Positions 9,197 to 17,655 of a stretch of DNA of 64,000 nucleotides are shown one piece after another. A model generated the notes under the pieces. It had not been told where the DNA came from. It saw only the letters and a list, made by a program, of their open reading frames with translations, and made no database searches. The stretch is from Marimonas lutisalis (GTDB taxonomy: Bacteria; Pseudomonadota; Alphaproteobacteria; Rhodobacterales; Rhodobacteraceae), in assembly GCF_005434965.1 (NCBI RefSeq), contig NZ_SKCI01000001.1:1-64000 (forward strand), given 5' to 3'. The number at the start of each line of letters is the position of its first letter. Position 1 is the stretch's first letter. A program made the translations under genes and the position numbers.

Positions 9197-9505
9197 TACA
9201 GAACTGAATTAGCAGCCCCCCCCCCCGGCGTTTTTCGGATCGAGTGCTAGAACCAGGTAACCGATCCTGAAACGCACAAGTGATGCGTTGCTGGCTCAAC
9301 ATTTCTCGCTTCGACGCCAAAGCGGTCGGTCAGCAAAGGCTATTTAATGGCTGGGAGTCCCGCAATCCGTAAATTGACCATCAGCAAATTGCTACAGGAT
9401 CGACGAATGTCCGTGTTTCTAGCTGCCCTGCGGGATTGACATCTAAGCACCCGCAGCAATTTCTGTGCAGTGCGCTCGCGCCGCAAATACTTGGCGAGTC
9501 CGGTG
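9197..9505. other. intergenic region with an 11-base C run
   Basis: About 310 bp hold no supportable gene. The notable element is a homopolymer of eleven C residues at 9216-9226 followed by GGCG and a T run, which could be a slippage site or weak terminator remnant. Near 9330-9500 the sequence is unlike the neighbours and ends where the duplicated tRNA-Gly leader starts. Confidence 0.4.
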
Positions 9506-9657
9506 TGGGCTCTTAGCCGCCGTTCGCGGCGCAATGCCTGAATGTCTGCTATGGACCGGTATCGGACTTGTAGCTTGACCTAATCTTAACGTTGAACTAA
9601 GCAGACTAAGGTCTTGAGCGGGTATAGCTTAATGGTAAAGCCCCTGCCTTCCAAGCA
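9506..9657 (+). repeat. 152-bp direct repeat, left copy (tRNA-Gly leader + 5' half)
   Basis: Positions 9506-9657 match 45020-45171 with a single difference (T at 9607, A at 45121). The repeat spans a dispersed-repeat motif, about 95 bp of probable tRNA leader, and the tRNA-Gly 5' half up to the anticodon loop. Divergence is abrupt on both sides. It lies immediately before the integrase gene and is the left boundary candidate of a 35.5-kb island. Confidence 0.9.
9618..9657 (+). pseudogene. truncated tRNA-Gly(TCC), 5' half only
   Basis: The sequence equals the first 40 nt of the intact tRNA-Gly at 45132: acceptor strand GCGGGTA, D arm, and anticodon stem-loop to CCTTCCAAGCA. It then switches to unrelated AT-rich DNA, with no anticodon-stem partner, T arm or CCA. 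It cannot form a tRNA. The break at the anticodon loop is a common crossover position for tyrosine integrases that target tRNA genes. Confidence 0.88.
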
Positions 9658-9659
9658 AA

Positions 9660-9765
9660 GTAGTTGAGTTTCATTGAGTATCATCTACTTGCCAAGAGTT
9701 TCATTTAATTGAATAATATTTTTCATCTGGTTGCATCCAGTATCACCTAATTGCATGTAGTTACC
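9660..9765. other. candidate integrase arm-site region with short direct repeats
   Basis: Between the half-tRNA and the integrase start, short repeats cluster: GAGTTTCATT at 9666-9675 and 9696-9705, AGTATCATCTACT at 9677 and AGTATCACCTAAT at 9739, plus TTGCAT twice. Spacing and AT-richness are typical of arm-type binding sites for tyrosine recombinases; the role is inference. Confidence 0.4.
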
Positions 9766-9782
9766 TACAAAAAGCCGACAAA

Positions 9783-10859
9783 ATGCCAAAGCTAACAGAG
9801 ACCTATGCACGCAAGGTTCCGCAGACAAAAAACGGGACCGACAAACATTGGGACAATGAAGTGAAGGGGCTGGTCCTCTTCGTTGGGAAGAAGGCCAAGA
9901 CCTGGTATTTCCAGAAAGACGTGGGTGGCCAGACCAAGCGTGTTCTGATTGGCCGCTTCCCAGTGATCAGTGCAGCGGCTGCGCGGGAAACAGCGCTTGG
10001 CTTTGCATTGGAGTGGGGCAGGGGAGCTGGCAAGCACATCCAGATCGGTGCACCCACTTTAGAAGCCGCAATGGAGGGATACCTTGCTCGCCCCAAGCTC
10101 CGGTCAGATGCGCATCGGTTGAGTGTGCGTCAGCAGTTCGGACTGCACTTGAAAGATTGGATGGGGCTACCGCTGGATGAGATCACCAAGGCGATGGTGG
10201 TGGAGCGGCACCGATCTATGGCGAAGTACCCGTCTGCCGCCAACCATACGCTCAAGTATTTTCGCACTGTGTGGAACCATGCGCGCCGCATTCATGATCT
10301 CCCTGAAAGCCCGACCATGGCGATCGAATGGTATGAGGAACAGCCGAGCGGGCAGATCATCGAAGATTTAGTGGAATGGCGCAAAGCAGTCGATGGTTTG
10401 TACAACCCGATCCACAAGGTGTTCTACGAACTCATCCTGTTCACGGGGCTGCGCAAAACCGAGGCGCTGACGCTCGAATGGAAGAATGTGCGCGAAGACC
10501 ACATTCATCTACCCATGACCAAGAACGGTCGCAGCTTTGACCTGCCGATCCTGCAGCACCATCACGAGATCCTTGCACCGATGCGCGGGTTAAGCCGTCA
10601 ATGGGTGTTTCCGTCACCGAAATCCAAAACGGGATATGTGACGGGACCAGAGAAGATCCAATGGTCACCGCATGCACATCGCCGCACATTTGCGACTGTC
10701 GCCATGGAGTCGGGCATCCTAGAGGAGATTGTGGGTCGGCTCCTGAACCACACGCCGTTGTCGATCACTGGTCAGCGCTATGTGAAGCCGAGCCTGGACG
10801 CGCTGAGGCCCTCCATGGAAACTGTGTGTGACGAGCTGCGACGGCGAGGAGCGTATTGA
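9783..10859 (+). CDS. tyrosine recombinase / phage-type integrase
   Basis: This 358-residue integrase has an N-terminal arm-binding region (about 1-85, DUF4102-like), a SAM-like core-binding domain (about 90-180) and a catalytic domain. The catalytic set is visible: R224 (TGLRKTEAL), H297 and R300 (SPHAHRRTF), H323 (LNHTPL) and Y333 (ITGQRYVKP). It should mediate integration and excision of the element at tRNA-Gly. It starts about 125 bp after the half-tRNA, the classical int-next-to-att arrangement, and looks intact. Gene and leader are less GC-rich than the right half of the window. Confidence 0.95.
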   Translation: MPKLTETYARKVPQTKNGTDKHWDNEVKGLVLFVGKKAKTWYFQKDVGGQTKRVLIGRFPVISAAAARETALGFALEWGRGAGKHIQIGAPTLEAAMEGYLARPKLRSDAHRLSVRQQFGLHLKDWMGLPLDEITKAMVVERHRSMAKYPSAANHTLKYFRTVWNHARRIHDLPESPTMAIEWYEEQPSGQIIEDLVEWRKAVDGLYNPIHKVFYELILFTGLRKTEALTLEWKNVREDHIHLPMTKNGRSFDLPILQHHHEILAPMRGLSRQWVFPSPKSKTGYVTGPEKIQWSPHAHRRTFATVAMESGILEEIVGRLLNHTPLSITGQRYVKPSLDALRPSMETVCDELRRRGAY

Positions 10860-10918
10860 AAAGGAAAACCATGCTAATGTTCAGCGGATTCGTGAGCGGA
10901 AAGAATTTGTTTTAGAAA

Positions 10919-11680
10919 ATGCATGACACCCAGCCGTCGCCTCAAATGTCGATAGAAGAACCTGAAGGGATTCAAATGCTGGGGGCTGCACTCTGGCTGG
11001 GGCGCAGGCGATTTCCAAGGTGTCGCATCACGGACGAAGAAAATGAACTCATCTCTGAGTTTGACGTTAAGTTCCAACTTGAGAGGTTAAACACCTCAGA
11101 CGACGTGATTGAAGCGGCCGAGAAGGTCAGATTGGATGATTTCCAGTTTGAGTGGTATCACTTGTATAAGTACAAGGAGTTGGTGCTATTTCTGCTCCGA
11201 AGGACGACGGAAGATTTCCCTCGATTGAACCGAGTATCGCCGATTTCAAGAAACGATGACCTGTGCCAGAGAAGTTCACCGTTCCGATTGTTTTTCGAGG
11301 TTTCCGAACAGTTTTTGAACCCTTCTATCGCGATTGATAAAACTCCTCGTTCATTCGATGAAATCGTGTTTGAACAGATGCTGTTTTCCTGCCTTCCGGT
11401 GGCAAAGAAACCAAGGGGCCGACCAACAGGTCGTCAATGGGACGACTCTCTGCAGGAAGCCGCCCTGGAGGCATTCAAGCTGTGGAAATACGAAGGTCAC
11501 AGCAAAATGAGATCGGTCAAATTGGCTCTCAGTTGGTACGACGTGGTCCGTTCACTTGAAGAAGCAACGTCAAAAAACTTCATCGTCACCAACGATAATG
11601 AAGGTGCCTACCAACCCCTGATGCGCGAATTGAACAAACTCATAGCACTGGACGAAGCGGGCGAACTCGGCATGGAGTGA
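10919..11680 (+). CDS. hypothetical protein of mobile element
   Basis: This 253-residue soluble, rather acidic protein sits between integrase and excisionase-like genes. I do not recognise a family. Visible features are a basic KKPRGRPTGRQWDD patch around residue 165, a minor-groove AT-hook-like sequence, followed by a predicted helical C-terminus. No signal peptide or membrane helix is present. The upstream sequence lacks a good Shine-Dalgarno, so expression is uncertain. Position suggests an element maintenance or regulatory role, without direct evidence. Confidence 0.6.
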   Translation: MHDTQPSPQMSIEEPEGIQMLGAALWLGRRRFPRCRITDEENELISEFDVKFQLERLNTSDDVIEAAEKVRLDDFQFEWYHLYKYKELVLFLLRRTTEDFPRLNRVSPISRNDDLCQRSSPFRLFFEVSEQFLNPSIAIDKTPRSFDEIVFEQMLFSCLPVAKKPRGRPTGRQWDDSLQEAALEAFKLWKYEGHSKMRSVKLALSWYDVVRSLEEATSKNFIVTNDNEGAYQPLMRELNKLIALDEAGELGME

Positions 11681-11816
11681 CAATGACCGCAATTGTTAAG
11701 CGGCTTTGTTAAGGCAGTGACGAAACGCATCAAATACTCGGATTTTTTGAACTCTACCGTTAAGCCATGTTTCCTGACTATTTCCCCAATAGTTCACGGC
11801 TACTGGAGGTTAGGAA

Positions 11817-12020
11817 ATGGGGTTGCAAGCGATGAACCCGGACAAGTTGCTGTCCCGCGCAGAGGTGGAGGAGCAGTACGGGATTTCAAAACGTTTTCTC
11901 GAACGATCAATGAATGACGGGAATGGGGTGCGGTATGTTCGCGTGGGACGTCTTGTGCGCTATCGCGCCAGTGATGTCGTGGCTTGGATCGAGCAAAACT
12001 CGATGGGAGGCCATAAATGA
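11817..12020 (+). CDS. AlpA/excisionase-like HTH protein
   Basis: This 67-residue single-domain protein is a MerR-like winged HTH of the HTH_17/AlpA kind: LLSRAEVEEQYGISKRFLE, then RYVRVGRLVRYRASDVVAWIE, the 'helix - wing - R(Y/F)...DV..WI' pattern of excisionases. These proteins bend DNA at att sites or activate excision. ATG 11832 (MNPDKLL) is an alternative start. It lies between the integrase region and the primase, usual for P4-like elements. Confidence 0.8.
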   Translation: MGLQAMNPDKLLSRAEVEEQYGISKRFLERSMNDGNGVRYVRVGRLVRYRASDVVAWIEQNSMGGHK

Positions 12021-12104
12021 TGCAGCGCCAGATAACTTCACGCAAAACTTGGCTGGCACGGTGGGGTGCGTTGAACGCAAAACTAAGCGATAGGGTGATT
12101 TAGG

Positions 12105-13487
12105 ATGCCTGCCCGACTTGATGCTGTGGAGCGGCGTTTGTGTGTCTCTGAGGACGTCGCTCTAGGTGGCGATCTAACGCAAATAGAGCCGACTGAAGAC
12201 GGTGTAGCGAAAGAGTTTGCAGCGCGCTTCAGAGATAGAATCCGCTTCGATCATGACGTGAGGGCTTGGTTCATCTGGCATGAAGATCACTGGGTGCAAG
12301 ACAAGACGAAGAAAGCCTTCGAGTGGGCGAGGCAATTGAGTAGAGAGGCATCGGAAGCGTTGCCACATGCTGCGTCAAAAAGTGTTCGCAAAGCCGGATT
12401 TGCCTACGGGGTCGAGCGTTTTGCTCAATCTGATCCCAGTTTAGCAGGCACGCGAGAGTTCTGGGACCAGGATGCTTTCCTTTTGGGCGTTCCAGGGGGC
12501 ACTCTAAACCTAAAAACTGGTGAAATTCTCGAGCCACACCCATCAGATGGGATCACGAAAAGAGCAGCTGTAGCGCCTGGAGAAGGTGATCCAACAAAGT
12601 GGTTGGACTTCTTGTCGACTGTGAGTGGAGGCGATGAAGACGTTGTACATTTCATCCAAATCTGGTGCGGGTACTTACTTACTGGAGAAACATCTGAACA
12701 GACACTTTTGTTTCTCTACGGTCCTGGCGGAAATGGAAAAAGCCTCTTTCTCAACATCGTTTCAAGGGTATTGGGAGACTACGCTGTTCAGGCTAACATG
12801 GACACTTTTACGGCGTCACGACTTGATCGGCATCCGACCGACTTGGCCATGCTGGCCGGAGCCCGCATGGTATCTGCCTCTGAAACGACAGAAGGGCGCT
12901 CGTGGGACGAAGGCCGAATAAAGTCTCTCACCGGTGGCGATCCGATTACAGCCAGATATATGCGTAAGGACTTCTTTACCTACCTTCCGTCTTTTAAATT
13001 GACCTTCGTTGGGAACAATCAACCCGTTCTTCGCAACGTTGACCAAGCGATGAGGCGGCGCATTTTGATGCTGGCGTTCAACCATCAGCCGGAAAAACCG
13101 GATCCAGAGTTGGAAAAAAAGATATGGGCTGAGGCCCCACAAATCCTGAAATGGATGATACGCGGGTGTCTGGAGTGGTTGGAACGCGGATTGCCTAGGC
13201 CAAGCGCGATCACTTCACTGACCGAACAATACTTCGAAGATCAGGATACTTTCGGTGAATGGCTGGCTAACCATTGCCGAGTTGATGATCGGGCCGGCCA
13301 AACTTCCTCAGCTGATCTATTTTCGTCATGGAAAGAATACGCGGAAGCCCACGGAGAACAGCCCGGGAGCGCAAAGGCGTTGGGGCAGCGCTTACGTCGG
13401 CGTGGTCTGCAAAACGGCGATGCTCGGATCGATGGAAAGGTACGAAAAGTTTGGTTCGGGATAGCGTTGTTGGATCGCATTGGATAG
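12105..13487 (+). CDS. P4/D5-family primase-helicase (SF3 helicase part)
   Basis: This 460-residue protein matches the helicase part of phage/plasmid primases: a D5-N-like region (about 60-190), Walker A GPGGNGKS at 206-213, a sensor-like SASETTEGRSWDE segment, and arginines in the AMRRRILML region, followed by a C-terminal winged-helix-like tail. The N-terminal primase module found in full-length P4 alpha proteins is missing, so this is a helicase-only version or is paired with a primase elsewhere. It should support replication of the excised element. Confidence 0.88.
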   Translation: MPARLDAVERRLCVSEDVALGGDLTQIEPTEDGVAKEFAARFRDRIRFDHDVRAWFIWHEDHWVQDKTKKAFEWARQLSREASEALPHAASKSVRKAGFAYGVERFAQSDPSLAGTREFWDQDAFLLGVPGGTLNLKTGEILEPHPSDGITKRAAVAPGEGDPTKWLDFLSTVSGGDEDVVHFIQIWCGYLLTGETSEQTLLFLYGPGGNGKSLFLNIVSRVLGDYAVQANMDTFTASRLDRHPTDLAMLAGARMVSASETTEGRSWDEGRIKSLTGGDPITARYMRKDFFTYLPSFKLTFVGNNQPVLRNVDQAMRRRILMLAFNHQPEKPDPELEKKIWAEAPQILKWMIRGCLEWLERGLPRPSAITSLTEQYFEDQDTFGEWLANHCRVDDRAGQTSSADLFSSWKEYAEAHGEQPGSAKALGQRLRRRGLQNGDARIDGKVRKVWFGIALLDRIG

Positions 13488-13616
13488 GTTCCGCGTTGCC
13501 CGTTGCTAATGTCGCGATAGAACCTGAACGCAATACTTGCGCGCGCGTGAGAGACAACCGGTTGTGTCGCAACATCCGCAACGAAGGAGTGCGGGTCCTT
13601 CCAGGGGATTGAATGT

Positions 13617-13689
13617 TAAGCGATCGCGCCAGCGCGATGCCTCCGTCGCGCTTAACAAATTCGAAAGCCTAAACAAACAATGCTTAACG
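13617..13689 (+). repeat. 73-bp direct repeat, right copy
   Basis: This is the partner of 524-596. This copy has the inverted arms GTTAAGCG (13615-13622) and CGCTTAAC (13649-13656) able to form a stem-loop. It ends about 200 bp after the primase gene and marks the point where the element-like genes stop. Confidence 0.8.
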
Positions 13690-13780
13690 ATTACCTGATT
13701 ACGTGCTGTTCAAGCCCGAACGCTTTCCAACGGTGAAGAAGGTAATCAAGGACCTTGAAAAGGCCCGGACGGACAGGTAG
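13688..13780 (+). pseudogene. C-terminal gene fragment
   Basis: Immediately after the 73-bp repeat, a frame encodes PDYVLFKPERFPTVKKVIKD and a short charged tail before the TAG at 13778-13780; a stop lies just upstream within the repeat. It looks like the 3' end of a gene cut off at the repeat boundary. Family not recognised. Confidence 0.35.
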
Positions 13781-14163
13781 CTTTTAGCCGCTTTCCGCGA
13801 TGCAGTACGCCTCCCCAAACCGGTCATTGAACACGTCCGAACGTGCCAAAATCCATACCGGTCGTTCCCCGCGTGGACTTCAAACAGTCTGTAAGGTTTA
13901 CTTGGCTTGAGGCGGGCAGGGGACTTTCATTGCATCCGGACATGACCAAATGCTCGCCTCTCGAGTTCTTCAAAAAAGCCCAGAAATCATCCGCTTGACG
14001 GTGGTGCTGTATGTTCGGTTTCCGCGGCCTTCTGCAAGAGCAGGCAGCGATTTGAGCCATGGAACCATGCGCTCCCGGTGGAGCAAGTTCCGGCGGATGT
14101 TTGCGTCCGAGAGCCGTCGGCGGCATGCCCAAGAAGCGCGCGCTTGTTGAGATACCTGCAGGC
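13781..14163. other. intergenic region, no supported gene
   Basis: About 380 bp between the element and the HPP gene. A minus-strand frame (13824-14234) overlaps the HPP gene and has no recognisable domain; parts such as HHRQADDFWAFLKN hint at decayed transposase-associated sequence but I cannot assign it. Confidence 0.3.
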
Positions 14164-14805
14164 TCAGCGGCGCCGCGTGGCGTACCGGTAGATACGTAGC
14201 AGGTCTTCCTCGGAGATGTCGACGAAGGTGTCAATCTCGGCCAGCGCCGCGACGAAATCGGCGTGACTGATATCCGGATAACTCGCTACCTGCCCAGTTG
14301 TTTTGGTGGTCTTGGGCCTCAGCGGCAGGGGGTAGCGGCGCCAACCGAATGGCAGGTTGAAAAGCATGGCGAGCAGGATCATCGCCAACGCGCTGGTGCC
14401 GATGGGAAACAGAACGAGAATCAATCCATAACTTTCCCCGGCCGGTCCGAGGATGATCGGGATCAGGGAGGTGGCGCCGCCAGGAGGGTGGAGGCAGCGT
14501 AGGTAATGCATTGCGATAATTGCCAACCCCACGGCCAGGCCACTTGCCAGCGCGGTGTCGGCGACAAGCCGGTGAACCACAACTCCGATCAATGCCGACA
14601 CCAGATGCCCACCGATCACGTTCCAAGGCTGCGACAAGAGGCTGTGTGGTGCCGCGAACAAGAGCACTGCGCTCGCACCCATCGACGCGATTAGCACAAT
14701 ATCGCCCTGCACCGACAATTCAGCCTGCAGAGTTAGCGTGAACACAACCAGGATCGCTAAGCCGCCGCCAATTCCAGCGATGATCCGCTCTTTGTGTGAG
14801 TTCAC
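14164..14805 (-). CDS. HPP-family integral membrane protein
   Basis: This protein of about 213 residues has four hydrophobic helices and the family-defining motif CLHPPGGATSL. HPP proteins from plants and cyanobacteria have been described as nitrite transporters, which is apt beside a nitrite reductase operon, but transport here is inference. The start is uncertain: GTG 14805 or TTG 14808 follow an AAGGAAA sequence, and GTG 14853 is also open. It is transcribed in the same direction as the nir operon, 358 bp downstream of its last gene, so it may have its own promoter. Confidence 0.82.
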   Translation of the reverse strand: MNSHKERIIAGIGGGLAILVVFTLTLQAELSVQGDIVLIASMGASAVLLFAAPHSLLSQPWNVIGGHLVSALIGVVVHRLVADTALASGLAVGLAIIAMHYLRCLHPPGGATSLIPIILGPAGESYGLILVLFPIGTSALAMILLAMLFNLPFGWRRYPLPLRPKTTKTTGQVASYPDISHADFVAALAEIDTFVDISEEDLLRIYRYATRRR

Positions 14806-15162
14806 CAAGACGTCTTTTCCTTCGTTTTCCTTTGGGCGCGGGCGCCCGCGCACCCCAAGTATGCGTACCAGCAGAAATCGTCAGCGTTAGCGCAAAGCGC
14901 CACAGGTTTTCCCTATCAACCATCCTAGCGAAAGACTGCGGCATGTTCTAATCTCGTGGAACCAAACTGCGTTGATATCCCAGTCGAAGACCGGCTGAGC
15001 AGCCCGATCTGATTTGGGTCCTGTCTAACTAAACCGGCTTGAGACAGGTAGGACCGTTCAACCTCATTGAGGAACGAGCAACATGGGCCGAGACTCGTAA
15101 GAAAAAAGTGCGTTGTCGGATTCCATCGTGGAAACTCGCTTCATCCTCTCGAATAGTTCAGT
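14806..15162. other. intergenic region with IS-end-like inverted repeat
   Basis: Positions 15020-15048 form CCTGTCT...AGACAGG, part of a longer imperfect palindrome (GGTCC...GGACC). It is followed by sequence reminiscent of the beginning of an IS transposase frame, ATGGGCCGAGACTCG then a stop. This looks like a short insertion-sequence remnant; identity not established. Confidence 0.35.
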
Positions 15163-15396
15163 TCACTTTTCGGCTTCTGCAACAAGCTTGGATACCCAAC
15201 GTGCCGAGAGCCACGTCGTGGGGATTCCTAGCGGCATGGCCCCAAAAAGCGCCTTCATGGGTGGTATTGCAGGCAACCCTAGGGATTGTACCGCCAACCC
15301 AAGCATGAACAGGTTGACCGCGACCGCGGCGGAAACGAAAGGGTAAAGGAAAAGAAACAAACGGAAGCTTGCTCCACGGGCTCTTGTTTTTTTCAT
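15163..15396 (-). CDS. small two-TM membrane protein at end of nir operon (NnrT-like?)
   Basis: This 77-residue protein has two hydrophobic segments (LFLFLYPFVSAAVAVNLFML and the GLPAIPPMKALFGAMPLGIP region). Its ATG overlaps the cbiX stop codon as ATGA and has a GGAGAG Shine-Dalgarno, strong evidence that it is a real, translationally coupled last gene of the nir operon. Small membrane proteins called NnrT occur in nitrite/NO gene clusters of Rhodobacter; this could be one, but I cannot confirm by alignment. Confidence 0.7.
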   Translation of the reverse strand: MKKTRARGASFRLFLFLYPFVSAAVAVNLFMLGLAVQSLGLPAIPPMKALFGAMPLGIPTTWLSARWVSKLVAEAEK

Positions 15397-16109
15397 GCGG
15401 CTCTCCTGTCACACCGTGCACGGGCAAGAGATTTTGCTATGAGATCGGCAAGACCATGATACTTGATGAGAGGCGGAAGAACCGAACCTTCAAAGCCAGC
15501 TTCGCTCAGTGCCTCGGGAATATCCTGTGTGACATGGCCAGCCTCGGCCGCGAAGAAAGGCACGCAGATCGCTGGTTCTTCGATGCGGGCAACGTCCTTC
15601 AGATATGGCGGCTCCTCGATAAAGCCCAGGTTCACGCAACGTGGGTTCAGCTGACTTTTCAGGGTAGATGCAAATTGCCGAACGGCCTGACCGTTTTCCG
15701 GATGTCGCGGGCTGCCATGAGCCGCGAGGACAAGAGATGTCTCTCTTGCAGTCAGCTCTTTTGCGGAAAGGGTGTCCAGTAGCTTGTTTCGAACAAGTGC
15801 CGGTAGCTCTGGATCGCACCCCAGCGGCGCAAGTATCTTGCCGATACGGGGGCCAAGACGCTTTGGCAAACAGACATCCACGAACCAGCCGGGCGCCATG
15901 AAAAAGGGATAGACCAGTGGCCGCTCGAGCTCCGCTATTGCCTGTTCGACAGCGCCGGGTGCGGCAACCGTAGCGCCGCGTACGGTCCAGCCCGTAAGCG
16001 AGGCGGATACCAGTGTGGCCAGGTCCGTCAAGGCTGCTTCCTGTACGTCCGGTTCAGACGGGCTGCCATGGGCAACGATCAGGGCGTGATGTTCAGTGAC
16101 TTGTGCCAT
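15393..16109 (-). CDS. cbiX: CbiX-type sirohydrochlorin chelatase
   Basis: This 238-residue protein has two tandem CbiX/SirB-like halves, each with the metal-site motif AHGSP (LIVAHGSPSEP near residue 9, LAAHGSPRHPENG about 130). Family members insert Fe2+ or Co2+ into sirohydrochlorin. In this operon the expected job is making siroheme, the substrate of the NirDLGH decarboxylases, so the operon carries its own ferrochelatase step. ATG 16109 ([15 protein letters not shown]) is chosen over longer in-frame extensions; it overlaps the end of nirN by 17 bp. Metal specificity is inferred from context. Confidence 0.87.
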   Translation of the reverse strand: MAQVTEHHALIVAHGSPSEPDVQEAALTDLATLVSASLTGWTVRGATVAAPGAVEQAIAELERPLVYPFFMAPGWFVDVCLPKRLGPRIGKILAPLGCDPELPALVRNKLLDTLSAKELTARETSLVLAAHGSPRHPENGQAVRQFASTLKSQLNPRCVNLGFIEEPPYLKDVARIEEPAICVPFFAAEAGHVTQDIPEALSEAGFEGSVLPPLIKYHGLADLIAKSLARARCDRRAA

Positions 16110-17655
16110 CGGAAAACGTGACCTTGTTCCAGACGTTGTATTTGCCCGAGGGTTTACGCATTGGGAGGCGCGTAACCTCATCAAGGGTCTCCGCGTCATA
16201 TACAATTACCGCGCCATCATCCTCCCATATTGAAACGAGGGCATGGCTACCGTCACGGTTGAACTCAATATGTGCCACGGTTTTTCCCGGTTCGGGATCC
16301 AGCGTGCGCACGATTTCGAGGCTATCCTTGTCGATGATGTGCATCTTGTCCTTGTTAGGTCCGAAAAAAACATCCGCCCATACGTATCGCGTGTTTTCGT
16401 GGCTGCGCAGGAAAAAGCCGGGACCCATCGTTTCAATCGTTTTCACCAGCGACCAGTCCTTGGTATCGATGACCGAAAGCCGCCCCTCGCGCAGGTGCGG
16501 TGTCGCCATCACCTGGCGGCCCCTGCTTTCCCAACTGATACCCGAGCCAAGATGCGGCATACCCGGCAATGGTAGCTCGGCGATCTCGCGTCCGACGATC
16601 AGATTCACCACCACGCCCTTGTCGCCGTTGCGGTTGGTGCCGATCAGGTTTCGGTAATCGGGAGTGAAGAAGAAGTCATCGAGCGGTTCGGCGACCTTGA
16701 TCCGGCGGCGCGCAAACAGGCCTTCCTCAGCCGCAAGGGATTCCTCCATGCCCTTTTCATAGCTATGCACGAATCCCTCATGGAACGGCCCCGCATCTTC
16801 CGTTGTCGCGATCTCCCAGATCTCGGGTGCGTCCTTCAGCGCGAGGATGAAGCTTTTACGCTGTGGCGCCTGGTAGACGGCCGAAACGCGGCTTTCACGG
16901 CCGTCAACGGCGGTGACCGTCCTCACCTGGGCAACGGATAGATCGGCTGTCGACAGGAGCGTAAGCGTATGCGGCAGGTAATTCGCTACAGCCAGCCATT
17001 TTCCATCATGGCTCATCGCGATATTGCGCGCGTTCAATCCTGCACGAACGCGTCCGACCTCTTGCAGGGACCAGATGTCATATTTCTGCACCCAACCATC
17101 ACGCGACATGACGAAAACGAAGCGTCCGTCGGGGGAAAACTTCGGACCACCATGCACGGCATAAGGCGTTGCAAAGCGGTCCAGCACTTCGAACGTATCA
17201 CCGTCAAGGACACTGATATGGTGATCGCCGGTTTCCACGACCAGCGTAATGTTCATCGGATCACCACTGAAGACCGGGGCGTCTGCCGGAACGTAATCAT
17301 CGCGCAGTTCTCGCGTGGCTTCGATTTCGGCCTCGTCCCAGTCGGGGATTTCGTCGAGCGATTGCGATATGTAGGCCGCGACGGCGGCGATTTCGTGTTC
17401 AGACAGCGTAGCGGAAAAGGCTGGCATCTGCGTCGCCACCCGACCGTTGGCGATGACCGCTTCAAGCTTTTCGCCGCGCAGGCGGCGAAGGGATTCGGGT
17501 ATCAGGGCCGGCCCGGTTCCGCCCAGCCGGGTTTCAGAATGGCAGGAAGCGCAGAGATCGTTGTAGATCGTCTTCCCGTCTGGATCGGCGCAGGCCGGAC
17601 CCGCTAGTGCAATGGCGATCGCTGCGAACCTAGAAAAAGCGGTGTGCCGGATCAT
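16093..17655 (-). CDS. nirN: NirN, heme-d1 maturation cytochrome (dihydro-heme d1 dehydrogenase)
   Basis: This 520-residue periplasmic protein has a signal peptide (cleavage near ACA-DPDG), an N-terminal cytochrome c domain with CASCH (C35, C38, H39), and a C-terminal eight-bladed d1-type propeller resembling NirS. NirN oxidises the propionate side chain of dihydro-heme d1 in the last step and passes the cofactor on. The start overlaps nirJ by 26 bp. Length and layout are normal for the family. Confidence 0.93.
   Translation of the reverse strand: MIRHTAFSRFAAIAIALAGPACADPDGKTIYNDLCASCHSETRLGGTGPALIPESLRRLRGEKLEAVIANGRVATQMPAFSATLSEHEIAAVAAYISQSLDEIPDWDEAEIEATRELRDDYVPADAPVFSGDPMNITLVVETGDHHISVLDGDTFEVLDRFATPYAVHGGPKFSPDGRFVFVMSRDGWVQKYDIWSLQEVGRVRAGLNARNIAMSHDGKWLAVANYLPHTLTLLSTADLSVAQVRTVTAVDGRESRVSAVYQAPQRKSFILALKDAPEIWEIATTEDAGPFHEGFVHSYEKGMEESLAAEEGLFARRRIKVAEPLDDFFFTPDYRNLIGTNRNGDKGVVVNLIVGREIAELPLPGMPHLGSGISWESRGRQVMATPHLREGRLSVIDTKDWSLVKTIETMGPGFFLRSHENTRYVWADVFFGPNKDKMHIIDKDSLEIVRTLDPEPGKTVAHIEFNRDGSHALVSIWEDDGAVIVYDAETLDEVTRLPMRKPSGKYNVWNKVTFSDGTSH

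Noticed and set aside
9216-9226. C11 run as a phase-variable promoter element
   Set aside because: No gene starts downstream within range except the half-tRNA; nothing supports phase variation.
9618-9692. Possible complete tRNA-Gly
   Set aside because: Sequence after position 9657 has no anticodon-stem partner, T arm or acceptor strand; only the 5' half is present.
13824-14234. 136-codon minus-strand gene
   Set aside because: It overlaps the end of the HPP gene, has no recognisable domain and no Shine-Dalgarno; perhaps decayed transposon DNA.
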